A stretch of 64,000 bases of DNA from Marivirga atlantica (GTDB taxonomy: Bacteria > Bacteroidota > Bacteroidia > Cytophagales > Cyclobacteriaceae): NCBI RefSeq assembly GCF_016734805.1, contig NZ_JAERQG010000001.1, positions 1,116,001 to 1,180,000 on the forward strand, read 5' to 3'. The notes beneath the pieces were generated by a model. It was not told where the DNA came from and did no database searches. It saw only the letters and a list, made by a program, of their open reading frames with translations. Shown here in pieces: positions 39,404 to 49,087 of the stretch. The position numbers and the translations under genes were made by a program. How positions within the stretch are numbered: position 1 is the stretch's first letter; each line of letters begins with the position of its first letter.

Positions 39404-40015
39404 TTAATTTATTTTTATCTCTCTTTCATTTATTTCCTTCTCGGTCAATTCAAGAATATTCACATCCATACTTAATGAGGCAAGAGGTGCATCTAAAGAA
39501 TCTGTTTCAACTTTGCCCAAAGCATCTAAAACATCAAGCCCTTTAACAACCTGACCAAAAATCATATAATCACCATCAAGACGCGGAAGTCCTTTTTTAT
39601 TGTGCACAATATAGAATTGACAAATGGCTGAATTCTTATCAGAATTCATGTCTCTACCTATGCCTACTGCTCCATATACGTGCTTTAGTGAATCATTAAA
39701 TTCTGGAGCTATGAGGTATTCAGGATCATTAAAGCCCTCTGGCGTATCAGGACAGCCACCCTGAATTACAAAATTTTCTATCACTCTATTAAAGGTTAGT
39801 GTGTCCCAATAATTAGCTTTTGCCAAACGTATAAAGGCAGCTTTATGATTAGTTGCTTTATCAGACATGGTGAAAATCATTTCACCTTTTGGAGTGATGA
39901 TTTGGCCTAGCTTATAAGTTTTTACTTCTTTCTTTTTAGTTGAGCAAGAAATTAAGATTATAGTTATGAGTAATAAAGTGATTCTTTTCATCAGAGTAAG
40001 ATAGCGCATTTCCAT
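39404..40015 (-). CDS. Cyclophilin-type peptidyl-prolyl isomerase lipoprotein
   Basis: 203 aa from the ATG at 40013-40015. A lipoprotein signal with lipobox LISC precedes a cyclophilin domain: FNRVIENFVIQGGCPDTPEG, ICQFYIVHNKKGLPRLDGDYMIFGQV. It isomerises Xaa-Pro bonds, helping envelope protein folding. The second ATG (codon 9, 39989-39991) gives the more canonical signal MKRITLLLITIILISC and may be the real start. It follows the terminator at 40096-40133, so it must have its own promoter. Confidence 0.9.
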   Translation of the reverse strand: MEMRYLTLMKRITLLLITIILISCSTKKKEVKTYKLGQIITPKGEMIFTMSDKATNHKAAFIRLAKANYWDTLTFNRVIENFVIQGGCPDTPEGFNDPEYLIAPEFNDSLKHVYGAVGIGRDMNSDKNSAICQFYIVHNKKGLPRLDGDYMIFGQVVKGLDVLDALGKVETDSLDAPLASLSMDVNILELTEKEINEREIKIN

Positions 40016-40095
40016 CTTTAAGAAAAATGGTTTTTGACTGAGTTCGAGCGGAAGTCGGACTGTTTGTTTTTATAAGTTAAAAACTTCATTCTAGT

Positions 40096-40133
40096 AAAAA
40101 AAATCATCCTATGACTTTGAGTCATAGGATGAT
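40096..40133 (-). terminator. Intrinsic terminator of the amidohydrolase gene (minus strand)
   Basis: ATCATCCTATGAC (40103-40115) pairs perfectly with GTCATAGGATGAT (40121-40133), loop of 5. On the minus strand it is followed by eight U (A run 40096-40103 on plus), so it ends minus-strand transcription just after the gene at 40186. Confidence 0.9.
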
Positions 40134-40185
40134 CAGTTTAGCTTTTTGAAAAAGTTTGGATTGTGGCTTTACCCATAAACTCTTT

Positions 40186-43100
40186 TTACTTTTTCATCCC
40201 AGGCACGTTCTCTGGTTTTTTAGTTTGCCATAAGAATTTCTCAGCTTTTTTCTCAACAGGAGCTACTTCATCAAGTGTATTCGCATTATACACTCTACCA
40301 TTTTTAACCACATGAGATAAAGTATTTGAGTTTCTGATATTATCCAATGGATTTTTCTCCATGATTAATAGGTCGGCAATTTTACCTTCTTCCACACTGC
40401 CTAAATCACTTTCCAGACCCAAAGCTTCAGCGCCTAGTATGGTGGCTGTTCTTAAAGCATCCATATTACTCATGCCACCACTGGCCATTGACCAAAGCTC
40501 CCAATGGTAACCTAAACCTTGAAGCTGTCCGTGGGAACCTACTCCAGCCAAGGCGCCTTCTTCCACCAATCGCTTCATATTTTCGGCATGACGAGGGAAT
40601 ACGTGCTCTTCCTCCATAAACCAGGCACCTCTTCTACGAGACTTACCAGCTAATTCCTCATAAGGAGTGAAGTATTGTAATTTTTCATCGTGGTAAGGGT
40701 CTTCAGTTGCGTAATAAAATTCTTCAGCCCAAGGCCCACCATATGATACCAATAAAGTTGGCGTAACTGCCATTTTTGATTCAGCAATTGTTTTAATAGC
40801 ATCACCATAAATTGGTGCAATAGGTAAAGCATGCTCATGTCCTGGGTAGCCGTCCAATAGTTGGGTCATGTTCAATTTGTAATCTAAACCACCTTCGGTA
40901 GTAGGCATCAATTCTAATTCTTTTGCAGCCATGATTACCCACTGACGCATCTGTCTGTTACCAACCAAATACATTTTAATGTACTTGGTATTATAGTACT
41001 CGCTGTATTGTTTCAATATATCTTTAGCGTGATCTAACGACTTAATCTTGTAAGCCCAATAACCAACACCAGGGCCAGTGCTATACACTCTTGGGCCGTG
41101 AATCATGCCCGCATCTACCATGTCAGAGTAAGTTAATACATCGGTAGTAGCTGTTTGCGGATCGCGAGTTGTGGTAACACCATATGCTAAGTTGGCTGAA
41201 TAAATCCAAACCTGATTTTTATGAACACCCCAGTTAGGCCACATATGTGCGTGAGTATCTACAAAACCCGGTGTAATGGTTTTTCCTGAAGCGTCAATAG
41301 TTTTTGTTCCTTTCGGGATTTCTAAAGTGCCGGATTCACCAACTGCTTTGATGCGATTGTTTTCTATTAAAAGATCACCTTTTTCAATAGTACCTGCATC
41401 GGACATGGTAATGATACGGGCGCCCTTTAATAACACAGTGCCATCTGGTATATCTCTGGTGTAAGGAACTTTAATCTTTAATTCAGTAGCCTTAAATTCT
41501 GCTTCTTCTTTCTTTTTGTTATCACTTTCCTCTGCCTTGGCTTCAGCCTTTTCTTCTTCTCCGCCATCTTCATCATCTTCTTTTACCTCTTCCTCATCCT
41601 TTTTGTCTTCTTTTTTCTTTTTTGCTTCAGCTTTTTTGGCTGCTGCTACGCTGTCAGCATAGGCTTTACCTTCCGCTACGTCATAAATGAAATGACTGGC
41701 TCCTAATGACCAATGCACATCATTGCTATTACCAGCCCATGCAGGAAATTCACCTCCCATAATGGTTAATTTCATAGCCGGGAATGCCGCACTTTCAGGA
41801 CTTGCCACAGAAATAGATGGTGTTTGGCCATACTTCGGAATAGTAACAGAATAGATGTCATTATTGATTTTCGCTAGTGCGGTTGTGCCATCTGGCGAAA
41901 TTCTTATTTCAGAAGGCTTAGAAGCTTTGTTATTCTCTCTCCATGCTGACTCTGAGTCAGGAAGTATATCAAGGTTATGACTTCCATCATGTGCATGTAT
42001 CATGTCTATGGATGATCCATAAGTGGTAATACCTGTTAATTTCAGATGTGCTTTCTCATCTGTACCATCCCAACGGATAGATATTAAACCTTTTGAGCCA
42101 TGGTTCAGATAGATTCTGTCTTCGTTCTTGGTGAAATGAGGAGTGTTTCTTCCTTCAGCTTTGTCTATAAGAACAACTTTTCCACCATCAGAAGAGATGT
42201 AGCATAAATCTTCCATCATTAGAGAACCGAAAGGATCAATAGCATCCTTATAAACCTGGTTGGCTCCTCTGTTAAATGCGATTCTATTTTTAGTGTATGA
42301 CCATTCAGGATCAATGTAAAGTGCAGGTTCCTGGGTTAATTTAACTTGTTTCCCCTTTCCGTTTGCATTAATTTTATACAAGTGTCCACCTTCTTTTTCT
42401 TCCCATGTGGTGAAGACTAGCTGCGATCCATCTGGTGACCAGGTCGGCATGGCCTCTGTGAAATCATTTTTTGTTAATCTTTTAGGTTCACCATCTGGTA
42501 AATCCATCACATATAATCTGTTTAAAGCAGTGAAGGCTAGTTTGCTACCATCTGGTGAAGGTACCGCATCTCTTATTTGAGTAACGAAAGCTTCTTTTTC
42601 ATCAGAAATAGGATACTCGAATTTTAGCCTTGGTCCTAATTCAAGTTTTAGATCAACTTCAAAAGGTATTTCATTAGCACCACTTCCATCAATGGCAATT
42701 TTATAGATTTTCCCTCCGTAACTGGCAATTAAATGCTGACTGTCAGGAGTAAATGACATGGCTGGGTAAACACCTAATGGAGCGATAGATTCTTGCTCAT
42801 CTCTTTGAACGGGATAGGCTAACCATTCTTCATCTCCTGTTTTAATATTTCTTTTTACCAGACCAGTTTCAGTTTCAAATCTGGTGCCATAAACTAACCA
42901 TTTACCATCAGGTGAAATAGTTGGCGTAAAGGCTGATCCATATCGGGAGGTAATAGTGGCCACATCACCATCTTTCATGTCATAAGTGCCGATCTGATAT
43001 TGAGGGAATTGTGCATTATAATTCCAGGCACTTCTTCTTCTTGAGAAATACACCAAGTTTCCGTCAGGGCTAATTGCCGGGTCAATAGCCTTTAAGTTTT

Positions 43101-43656
43101 CAGGCTTATCTATTAGCTGTGCACCACTGCCACCATCTTTGTGGTAAATATGTAGTTTGATATTTCTACGACCTTTGGCACCTATAATGTACTCACCATC
43201 GGGTGTCCATTCAGCAGAGAAAAAATTCTGATTATTATCCTTAGTGATTTGTTTTTGTTCCTTGCTTTCAAGCTCCATTGTCCAGATGTTGTCTGAACCG
43301 CTTTTGTCTGAAACAAATACAATTGACTTACCATCAGGGCTAAATCGTGGATGGACGTCATAAGGCATTCCTTCTGTTAATTTGGTGGCTGTTCCACCAG
43401 CAATAGGCATGCTGTAAATATCTCCCATCATGTCAAAAACGATGGTTTTGCCATCAGGACTGACATCAACAGAAAGCCATGTACCTTCTTTGGTATTGAA
43501 TTCGATTGTCCTTTCTGGCTCTAAGGGAAGTTCCTTAGTAGCCTTTTTAGTGCTGTCAGCTTCTTCTTTTTTAGCATCTTCATCCTGAGCGAAGGCCGAA
43601 ATGCCAAAGCATAATGATAGCACCAAACAGAGTAGTATTGGTTTAATCTTGGTCAT
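40186..43656 (-). CDS. Beta-propeller (TolB/WD40-like) and amidohydrolase fusion protein
   Basis: 1156 aa secreted protein: signal peptide (cleaved after SAFAQ), an N-terminal propeller of TolB/WD40-type repeats (SPDGKTIVFDMMGDIY, FSPDGKSIVFVSDKSG, TPDSQHLIASYGG) to about residue 640, a strongly charged Lys/Glu linker (about 670-730), then an amidohydrolase domain with metal-binding TPGFVDTHAHMWPNWG. The C-terminal GSVEEGKIADLLIMEKNPLD is typical of the family. It probably hydrolyses a cyclic amide or peptide in the periplasm; substrate unknown. Confidence 0.92.
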   Translation of the reverse strand: MTKIKPILLCLVLSLCFGISAFAQDEDAKKEEADSTKKATKELPLEPERTIEFNTKEGTWLSVDVSPDGKTIVFDMMGDIYSMPIAGGTATKLTEGMPYDVHPRFSPDGKSIVFVSDKSGSDNIWTMELESKEQKQITKDNNQNFFSAEWTPDGEYIIGAKGRRNIKLHIYHKDGGSGAQLIDKPENLKAIDPAISPDGNLVYFSRRRSAWNYNAQFPQYQIGTYDMKDGDVATITSRYGSAFTPTISPDGKWLVYGTRFETETGLVKRNIKTGDEEWLAYPVQRDEQESIAPLGVYPAMSFTPDSQHLIASYGGKIYKIAIDGSGANEIPFEVDLKLELGPRLKFEYPISDEKEAFVTQIRDAVPSPDGSKLAFTALNRLYVMDLPDGEPKRLTKNDFTEAMPTWSPDGSQLVFTTWEEKEGGHLYKINANGKGKQVKLTQEPALYIDPEWSYTKNRIAFNRGANQVYKDAIDPFGSLMMEDLCYISSDGGKVVLIDKAEGRNTPHFTKNEDRIYLNHGSKGLISIRWDGTDEKAHLKLTGITTYGSSIDMIHAHDGSHNLDILPDSESAWRENNKASKPSEIRISPDGTTALAKINNDIYSVTIPKYGQTPSISVASPESAAFPAMKLTIMGGEFPAWAGNSNDVHWSLGASHFIYDVAEGKAYADSVAAAKKAEAKKKKEDKKDEEEVKEDDEDGGEEEKAEAKAEESDNKKKEEAEFKATELKIKVPYTRDIPDGTVLLKGARIITMSDAGTIEKGDLLIENNRIKAVGESGTLEIPKGTKTIDASGKTITPGFVDTHAHMWPNWGVHKNQVWIYSANLAYGVTTTRDPQTATTDVLTYSDMVDAGMIHGPRVYSTGPGVGYWAYKIKSLDHAKDILKQYSEYYNTKYIKMYLVGNRQMRQWVIMAAKELELMPTTEGGLDYKLNMTQLLDGYPGHEHALPIAPIYGDAIKTIAESKMAVTPTLLVSYGGPWAEEFYYATEDPYHDEKLQYFTPYEELAGKSRRRGAWFMEEEHVFPRHAENMKRLVEEGALAGVGSHGQLQGLGYHWELWSMASGGMSNMDALRTATILGAEALGLESDLGSVEEGKIADLLIMEKNPLDNIRNSNTLSHVVKNGRVYNANTLDEVAPVEKKAEKFLWQTKKPENVPGMKK

Positions 43657-43740
43657 ATATTGAAAGTTAAATTTTTAGCTTTTGTAATATAACCAATAAT
43701 TAAGCTTAGCTGGAAATACTTTTACAAGAGTGGTTAGTAC

Positions 43741-44217
43741 CTAAAAAAACAAGAAATAAACAATGATAAAGGTGCTTATAATTGTAACGAAGAAACTAAT
43801 TAGGCTTGATTTATACTGGTGAATATAATAAGTGGATAGCATCAGTATCAAATTATCCTCTGGCGATTCAATGTTCCCATCTTCTGAGAAGGTTTTTGTA
43901 TTGCATTTGGCAATCAACTGTCCATCCTTCATCAGGATCTTATCTTTATAAACATATATTTCATTATTGTAAACAATTCTTGCTACGGAGCTGAACTGCT
44001 CAAAATAAATTTCCGCAATAACGCTAAAGTCTTTCGTGTCTATCCAAAGTACTTTCTGTCCAAATCCTTGCGGCTCTATTGAATAGGTTTGTCCTTTAAT
44101 AAGTACGCTCGAGTTGGTACTAAAAGAGCCAAAATTGAAAACGCCCACTTGCTCGCTGTTCTGAAATAGCTTTGTAGAACTACTGAAAGTGGGCTTTTGC
44201 CAAAATAGATAAGTCAT
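43741..44217 (-). CDS. Hypothetical protein with a C-terminal membrane helix
   Basis: 158 aa. I do not recognise a family. The body is beta-rich, soluble and without cysteine pairs; the last 20 residues are a hydrophobic helix (SLISFFVTIISTFIIVYFLF), suggesting a tail-anchored protein facing the cytoplasm. It lies 29 bases downstream of the M28 peptidase gene and 84 bases before the amidohydrolase gene on the same strand. Confidence 0.65.
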   Translation of the reverse strand: MTYLFWQKPTFSSSTKLFQNSEQVGVFNFGSFSTNSSVLIKGQTYSIEPQGFGQKVLWIDTKDFSVIAEIYFEQFSSVARIVYNNEIYVYKDKILMKDGQLIAKCNTKTFSEDGNIESPEDNLILMLSTYYIHQYKSSLISFFVTIISTFIIVYFLFF

Positions 44218-44246
44218 GGTTGATAGTTTTTTACTAGCTCAATATA

Positions 44247-45614
44247 CTATCTTATTACCTTTTCAGGAAACACAACCATTGATTCACTTCCGTTGGCTGC
44301 TACTGCTGCTACACCGAAGTAATAATTGTCTATTACAATTCCTTCTAAAGTATGCTGGTTTACTTTACCAACATATCTGAAATTATCCCATGTGGGTGAA
44401 GTAGTTAAGCGCCAGTAAATCTTATAACCCACAATGTTGTCATCTTCTACTTTATCCCACTCCAACTTAGCAGAAGGCTCAACCACACCGCCTATACCAA
44501 CATTCTTTGGTGCAGGTGGTGCCCAAGCCAGGTTAGCCATACTGATAACATTTACAGCGGTAAGCTTTTTTGCATAGCCAAAGTTAACACCTGAAAGCAC
44601 ATCTCCATACTCAATACCATCCTCCGTTCTAATATCTTGATGTTGCCTATTGTAGTTTTCGTGGGCTTCCATTATGCGAACACCTGCAAAGCCTAAATCA
44701 TTAAATGGTTTATGGTGACCACCTCTGCCAAACCTGTCCAATCTGTAGATCATCATAGGATTCATTTCAGGCATATAGGTTTTAGTTTGCTTATGTATAT
44801 AGCGAGCCAATTGCCTTGAAATCCCATCCACTTCACCACCATAATATCTTCTCAAAGTTCTATCTCTTTCCGTTTCTGTAGGTGGTACAGGTTCTGAAAA
44901 AATTCTGAACGTGCGGTTGTCAATCACTCCATCTACACCTTCAATATTACCAATCATGTCATTATTGAGCACTCCAATAATGTTCCACTCATTTTCCTGA
45001 GCATACTTAGCTAGTCCAGATCCACCAAATAAACCTTGCTCTTCGCCCGAAAGTCCTACATAAACTAAGCTATGCTTGAATTTATATTTGGAAAGTACTC
45101 TGGCTGCCTCGATGGCTCCCGCCATGCCGCTTGCATTGTCATTGGCACCCGGAGCATCAGTGGTATAATCCATGGTATTACTGGCACGAGAATCTATATC
45201 ACCAGACATGATGATATAATTGTTAGGATAATCCGTTCCTTTTTGAATAGCTACAACATTTACAACCCAGGCATCTTTTGGTACGCGAGAATTACCTTCT
45301 TTGGTAACGAAATCTTTTTGATAGAAAACTTCCAGGCAATTGTCACAGTCAGCGGATATTTTCTCAAACTCTGATTTTATCCATCTGCGGGCAGCCCCAA
45401 TGCCTCTTTTGTCAGAAACTGTATCTGAAAAAGTATTTCTTGTACCGAAACTCACCAGCTTGGTAATATCTTTTTCTAATCGCTCAGCCGAAACTGATTC
45501 TATTAAATCATAAACCCGGGTGTCTATTTGAGGAGGTTCGTTTTGAGTGGTTTGTGCTAAAAGTGAAATGCTAAATAGGCAAATAAACAATACTGGTAGT
45601 AATAGCTTTTTCAT
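44247..45614 (-). CDS. Secreted M28 family zinc peptidase with fibronectin type III tail
   Basis: 455 aa with a signal peptide (MKKLLLPVLFICLFSISLLA, cut near AQ). M28 metal ligands are visible: GDIDSRAS, DAPGANDNASGMAGAIEA, GLSGEEQGLFGG (catalytic Glu), LNNDMIGN and GRGGHHKPFNDLGFAG. The last 90 or so residues look like a fibronectin type III domain (PKNVGIGG ... VVFPEKVIR). Aminopeptidase-like activity outside the cytoplasm is likely. Confidence 0.9.
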   Translation of the reverse strand: MKKLLLPVLFICLFSISLLAQTTQNEPPQIDTRVYDLIESVSAERLEKDITKLVSFGTRNTFSDTVSDKRGIGAARRWIKSEFEKISADCDNCLEVFYQKDFVTKEGNSRVPKDAWVVNVVAIQKGTDYPNNYIIMSGDIDSRASNTMDYTTDAPGANDNASGMAGAIEAARVLSKYKFKHSLVYVGLSGEEQGLFGGSGLAKYAQENEWNIIGVLNNDMIGNIEGVDGVIDNRTFRIFSEPVPPTETERDRTLRRYYGGEVDGISRQLARYIHKQTKTYMPEMNPMMIYRLDRFGRGGHHKPFNDLGFAGVRIMEAHENYNRQHQDIRTEDGIEYGDVLSGVNFGYAKKLTAVNVISMANLAWAPPAPKNVGIGGVVEPSAKLEWDKVEDDNIVGYKIYWRLTTSPTWDNFRYVGKVNQHTLEGIVIDNYYFGVAAVAANGSESMVVFPEKVIR

Positions 45615-45695
45615 AGTTATTTAAATGATTGAATTTTAATTTACTCTACTTAAAGTGAATTTATAACCAATTTGTTATAGGCGGGTAAATCGTAG

Positions 45696-45729
45696 TTTGA
45701 CCATTTCATCTAATTATTCCCTAGCTTTG
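45696..45729 (+). promoter_or_regulatory. Promoter of the VF530-like gene
   Basis: TTTG at 45696-45699, a 22-base spacer, then TAGCTTTG at 45722-45729. The predicted start is near 45735, 13 bases before the ATG at 45748, and excludes the in-frame TTG at 45697. Confidence 0.7.
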
Positions 45730-45747
45730 AGCTATTCAAATTTAAAA

Positions 45748-45960
45748 ATGGAACAACCTAATAATCCTTTACACGGTATTACATTAAAGGCAATCCTTAA
45801 TTTTCTGGTTGATAAGTATGGTTGGGAAGAGCTCGGATCAAGGATTAATATTCGATGTTTTAATTATGAACCTTCCATCAATTCAAGTTTAAAGTTTTTG
45901 AGAAAAACCCCCTGGGCCAGAGAAAAAGTTGAGAAACTTTATTTAAAATCTTTGAAGTGA
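45748..45960 (+). CDS. VF530 (DUF2132) family DNA-binding-like protein
   Basis: 70 aa starting [10 protein letters not shown]. The family block [20 protein letters not shown], then [30 protein letters not shown], matches VF530, a small helical family with a reported DNA-binding-like fold. Length is typical. The start is set by the promoter at 45696-45729. Real function unknown. Confidence 0.9.
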   Translation: MEQPNNPLHGITLKAILNFLVDKYGWEELGSRINIRCFNYEPSINSSLKFLRKTPWAREKVEKLYLKSLK

Positions 45961-45995
45961 TCAAATTATAATGACCTTTAGCAAAACTGATTCAT

Positions 45996-46745
45996 ATGAA
46001 TAACAATCTGGCAGTATTAATTGATGGTGACAATATATCATCAGCACCTGTGAAAGAAATGATGGAGGAAATCGCCAAATATGGTAATCCGACAATCAAG
46101 CGAATTTACGGAGATTGGACTAAGCCCAATTTGAGTAAATGGAAAGCTGTTTTATTAGAAAATGCCATTACACCTATTCAACAATATAGCTATACCACCG
46201 GTAAAAATGCCACTGATTCAGCTATGATTATTGATGCCATGGATATTCTTTATTCAGAAAAGGTAAATGGCTTCTGCCTGGTTTCGAGTGATAGTGATTT
46301 TACAAAGCTTGCTACCAGGCTAAGAGAGGCAGGTATGCAGGTGATTGGAATAGGTGAGAAGAAAACGCCAAGTCCGTTTATTGTAGCCTGCGATCGGTTT
46401 ATTTATGTAGAAATTCTTAAAAGCACTCAAAAGAAGGAGTCTGGCGAGTCTCAGGTGAATAGCGAGAAGGATGCCATTGAAAAGATTACTCAAAAAGAAA
46501 TTAATTTAATAGCTGCTACAGTTGCCGATGTTTCTGATGATGATGGATGGGCCTTTCTGGGAGATGTAGGTAGTTTGCTCCAAAAGAAACAGCCCAATTT
46601 TGACGCAAGAAATTATGGTTTCGAGAAACTCACTCCTTTAATAAAAGCCACAGGTAAATTCGATATTGAACAGCGTGATAATCCTAAAAGTAATAGCAAA
46701 CTAATTTTTGTAAAACGTAAAGAAAATCAGAAAAGAAAAAGATAA
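45996..46745 (+). CDS. NYN domain and LOTUS/OST-HTH domain protein (LabA-like)
   Basis: 249 aa. The N-terminal NYN (PIN-like) nuclease domain shows the acidic residues in VLIDGDNISS, KNATDSAMIIDAMDILY and SSDSDFTKLATRLREAG. The C-terminal part (about residues 160-240), KEINLIAATVADVSDDDGWA and FEKLTPLIKATGKFDIEQ, is a LOTUS RNA-binding domain. This layout suggests RNA cleavage or handling. It lies 35 bases after the VF530-like gene. Confidence 0.9.
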   Translation: MNNNLAVLIDGDNISSAPVKEMMEEIAKYGNPTIKRIYGDWTKPNLSKWKAVLLENAITPIQQYSYTTGKNATDSAMIIDAMDILYSEKVNGFCLVSSDSDFTKLATRLREAGMQVIGIGEKKTPSPFIVACDRFIYVEILKSTQKKESGESQVNSEKDAIEKITQKEINLIAATVADVSDDDGWAFLGDVGSLLQKKQPNFDARNYGFEKLTPLIKATGKFDIEQRDNPKSNSKLIFVKRKENQKRKR

Positions 46746-46815
46746 GAAGGAGTCAGCTTTCATTTGAAAGACTTATTTTGGACAGGATTAATAGTGTCAC
46801 AAAACCTCTGTTTAA

Positions 46816-47244
46816 TTGAAAACAATAAAGAAATTCCTTAATGCTTTAAGCTATTTGCAATATCCGCTCATGCTTTTAGGCTTATTTTTTATATACAAAC
46901 CACTTTTTCTAGGTTTTGAGAACCTCATCGATAATTATAATAATGGTCTGATCATTATGGGAGTTGCCATTAGTTTTTCCACTTTACAAGACACTACTAA
47001 AACTCAGAATAAACTGTCATTATGGGTTTTTCAAAGTGAAAAAAGGGCTAGGTTTTTCCTGATTTGGATAGCAATATTGGTTCTGTTTTTTATCATAAGT
47101 GGAGCTGTAGGGTACTTTCTTAGTCCTTTTAAAGAATGGAATGAGCTATCAATAGGGCTTATGGTTTTCGGAATAGGCGTAATGGGCTTACTTAAGGCTG
47201 CTAATGAAATGTCAGAAAATCATAGAATAGCCAAGAGCAACTAA
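46816..47244 (+). CDS. Hypothetical membrane protein (TTG start)
   Basis: 142 aa if started at the TTG 46816 (MKTIKKFLNAL); the next in-frame ATG is 18 codons later and would remove part of the first helix. Four membrane helices are visible around residues 15-30, 43-58, 78-98 and 110-128. No family recognised. It lies 70 bases after the NYN gene and 91 bases before aspS. Confidence 0.6.
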   Translation: MKTIKKFLNALSYLQYPLMLLGLFFIYKPLFLGFENLIDNYNNGLIIMGVAISFSTLQDTTKTQNKLSLWVFQSEKRARFFLIWIAILVLFFIISGAVGYFLSPFKEWNELSIGLMVFGIGVMGLLKAANEMSENHRIAKSN

Positions 47245-47303
47245 AACTTTCACTAACACTACTCTTTTCCATCAAATGGGCTGTCATAAAAAGTGATATT
47301 GAT

Positions 47304-47311
47304 TACCTTTG
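47304..47311 (+). promoter_or_regulatory. Promoter -7 element of aspS
   Basis: TACCTTTG matches TAnnTTTG and covers the TTG at 47309, so translation starts at the ATG 47336, with a leader of about 19 bases. No clear TTTG upstream; the -33 part is weak. Confidence 0.55.
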
Positions 47312-47335
47312 CCCAAATTTTCGATACAAAGTAAA

Positions 47336-49087
47336 ATGCATAGAACACATAACTGCGGGGAATTAAGACTTCAAAATAAAGGAGAAAAAGTAATATTATC
47401 TGGTTGGGTACAGCGCGTAAGGGACAAAGGAGGCATGCTCTGGGTTGATCTGCGTGATAGATATGGAATTACTCAGCTTATTTTTCAGGAAGGTCAAACT
47501 TCGGAAGATCTTTTAGAGAAGGCGCGTAAACTGGGTAGAGAGTTCGTGATAAAGGCTGAGGGTGAAGTTACCGAGCGTTACGCCAAAAATGATAAAATGC
47601 CTACTGGCGATATTGAAATAGTAGTTGAAAACCTTACTGTTTTAAATGCGGCAAAAACACCTCCCTTTACTATTGAAGATGATACCGATGGCGGAGAAGA
47701 GCTTCGTATGCAATACAGGTATCTGGATTTAAGAAGAAATGCAGTTCGTGAAAAACTTCAGCTAAGGCACAAGTTGATGCAGGCGACCAGAAGGTATATG
47801 GATCAACAAAACTTCTTGGAAGTTGAAACGCCTGTTTTAATTAAATCTACTCCTGAAGGTGCTCGTGACTTTGTTGTTCCTTCCAGAGTGCACGATGGCG
47901 AATTTTATGCCTTGCCTCAATCACCGCAAACTTTCAAGCAGCTATTGATGGTTTCCGGTTTCGATAAATACTTCCAAATAGTTAAATGCTTTAGAGATGA
48001 AGATTTACGAGCAGATAGACAGCCAGAATTTACCCAGATAGATTGTGAAATGTCATTCGTGGAGCAGGAAGATGTGTTGAATACTTTCGAAGGCATGATG
48101 AAATTCCTTTTCAAAGAAGTAAAAGGAGTTGATCTGATTGATTTTGAAAGAATGACCTACGCTGAAGCAATGAGGCTATATGGTTCCGATAAACCTGACC
48201 TAAGATTCGGGATGCCTTTTATTGATATTTCTGACCTTACGAAAGGTAAAGGCTTTAATGTTTTTGAGCAATCGGAAGTAGTTTTAGCGATAAATGCTGA
48301 GGGTTGTGCCGATTACACACGTAAGCAGTTAGATGCATTAACTGATTTCGTGAAGCGTCCTCAAATTGGTGCCAAAGGTTTGGTTTATGTGAAATGCAAT
48401 GAAGATGGTTCAATCAAGTCTTCTGTTGACAAATTCTATAACCAGGATGATTTAAAAGCATGGGCAGAACAAGCCAATGCCAAACCAGGAGATTTACTTC
48501 TAGTGCTTAGCGGTGATTTAGATCATACCAGAAAATGCATGAATGAATTACGCCTTAAAATGGGGTCTGATCTGGGCTTAAGAGATAAAAATACCTACAA
48601 ACCACTTTGGGTAGTGGATTTCCCTCTTCTTGAATGGGATGAAGATACTAAGCGTTTCCATGCTATGCACCATCCTTTTACAAGTCCTAAACCTGAGGAT
48701 GAGGCTTTAATTGAAACCGATCCGGGTAAGGTGCGAGCCAATGCTTACGATATGGTGATCAATGGTGTTGAAATTGGTGGAGGAAGTATTAGAATACATG
48801 ACCGTGAATTACAATCAAAAATGTTTAAAGCATTAGGGTTTACTCCTGAAGAAGCACAAAAGCAATTTGGATTCTTACTTGATGCTTTTGAATATGGAGC
48901 ACCTCCACATGGTGGTGTAGCATTCGGCTTCGATAGACTTTGTGCCATGTTTGGTGGTTCAGATTCTATTAGAGATTATATTGCATTTCCTAAAAATAAT
49001 GCCGGTAGAGATGTTATGATTGATTCACCGGCCACAATTTCTGAAGAACAACTGAAAGAGCTACATATAGCAGTAAATAAAAAATAA
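47336..49087 (+). CDS. aspS: Aspartate-tRNA ligase
   Basis: 583 aa, bacterial-type class II enzyme. The N-terminal OB-fold binds the anticodon ([32 protein letters not shown]). The catalytic core has motif 2 ([18 protein letters not shown]), the bacterial GAD insertion, and motif 3 ([16 protein letters not shown]). I use the ATG at 47336 because a promoter element covers the upstream TTG. The next gene starts with GTG right after its stop. Confidence 0.97.
   Translation: MHRTHNCGELRLQNKGEKVILSGWVQRVRDKGGMLWVDLRDRYGITQLIFQEGQTSEDLLEKARKLGREFVIKAEGEVTERYAKNDKMPTGDIEIVVENLTVLNAAKTPPFTIEDDTDGGEELRMQYRYLDLRRNAVREKLQLRHKLMQATRRYMDQQNFLEVETPVLIKSTPEGARDFVVPSRVHDGEFYALPQSPQTFKQLLMVSGFDKYFQIVKCFRDEDLRADRQPEFTQIDCEMSFVEQEDVLNTFEGMMKFLFKEVKGVDLIDFERMTYAEAMRLYGSDKPDLRFGMPFIDISDLTKGKGFNVFEQSEVVLAINAEGCADYTRKQLDALTDFVKRPQIGAKGLVYVKCNEDGSIKSSVDKFYNQDDLKAWAEQANAKPGDLLLVLSGDLDHTRKCMNELRLKMGSDLGLRDKNTYKPLWVVDFPLLEWDEDTKRFHAMHHPFTSPKPEDEALIETDPGKVRANAYDMVINGVEIGGGSIRIHDRELQSKMFKALGFTPEEAQKQFGFLLDAFEYGAPPHGGVAFGFDRLCAMFGGSDSIRDYIAFPKNNAGRDVMIDSPATISEEQLKELHIAVNKK

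Noticed and set aside
46751-46780. Weak hairpin CTTTC-ATTT-GAAAG after the NYN gene
   Set aside because: The stem is only 5 bp with a bulge and the following bases are TATTTTGG, so it is not a convincing terminator.
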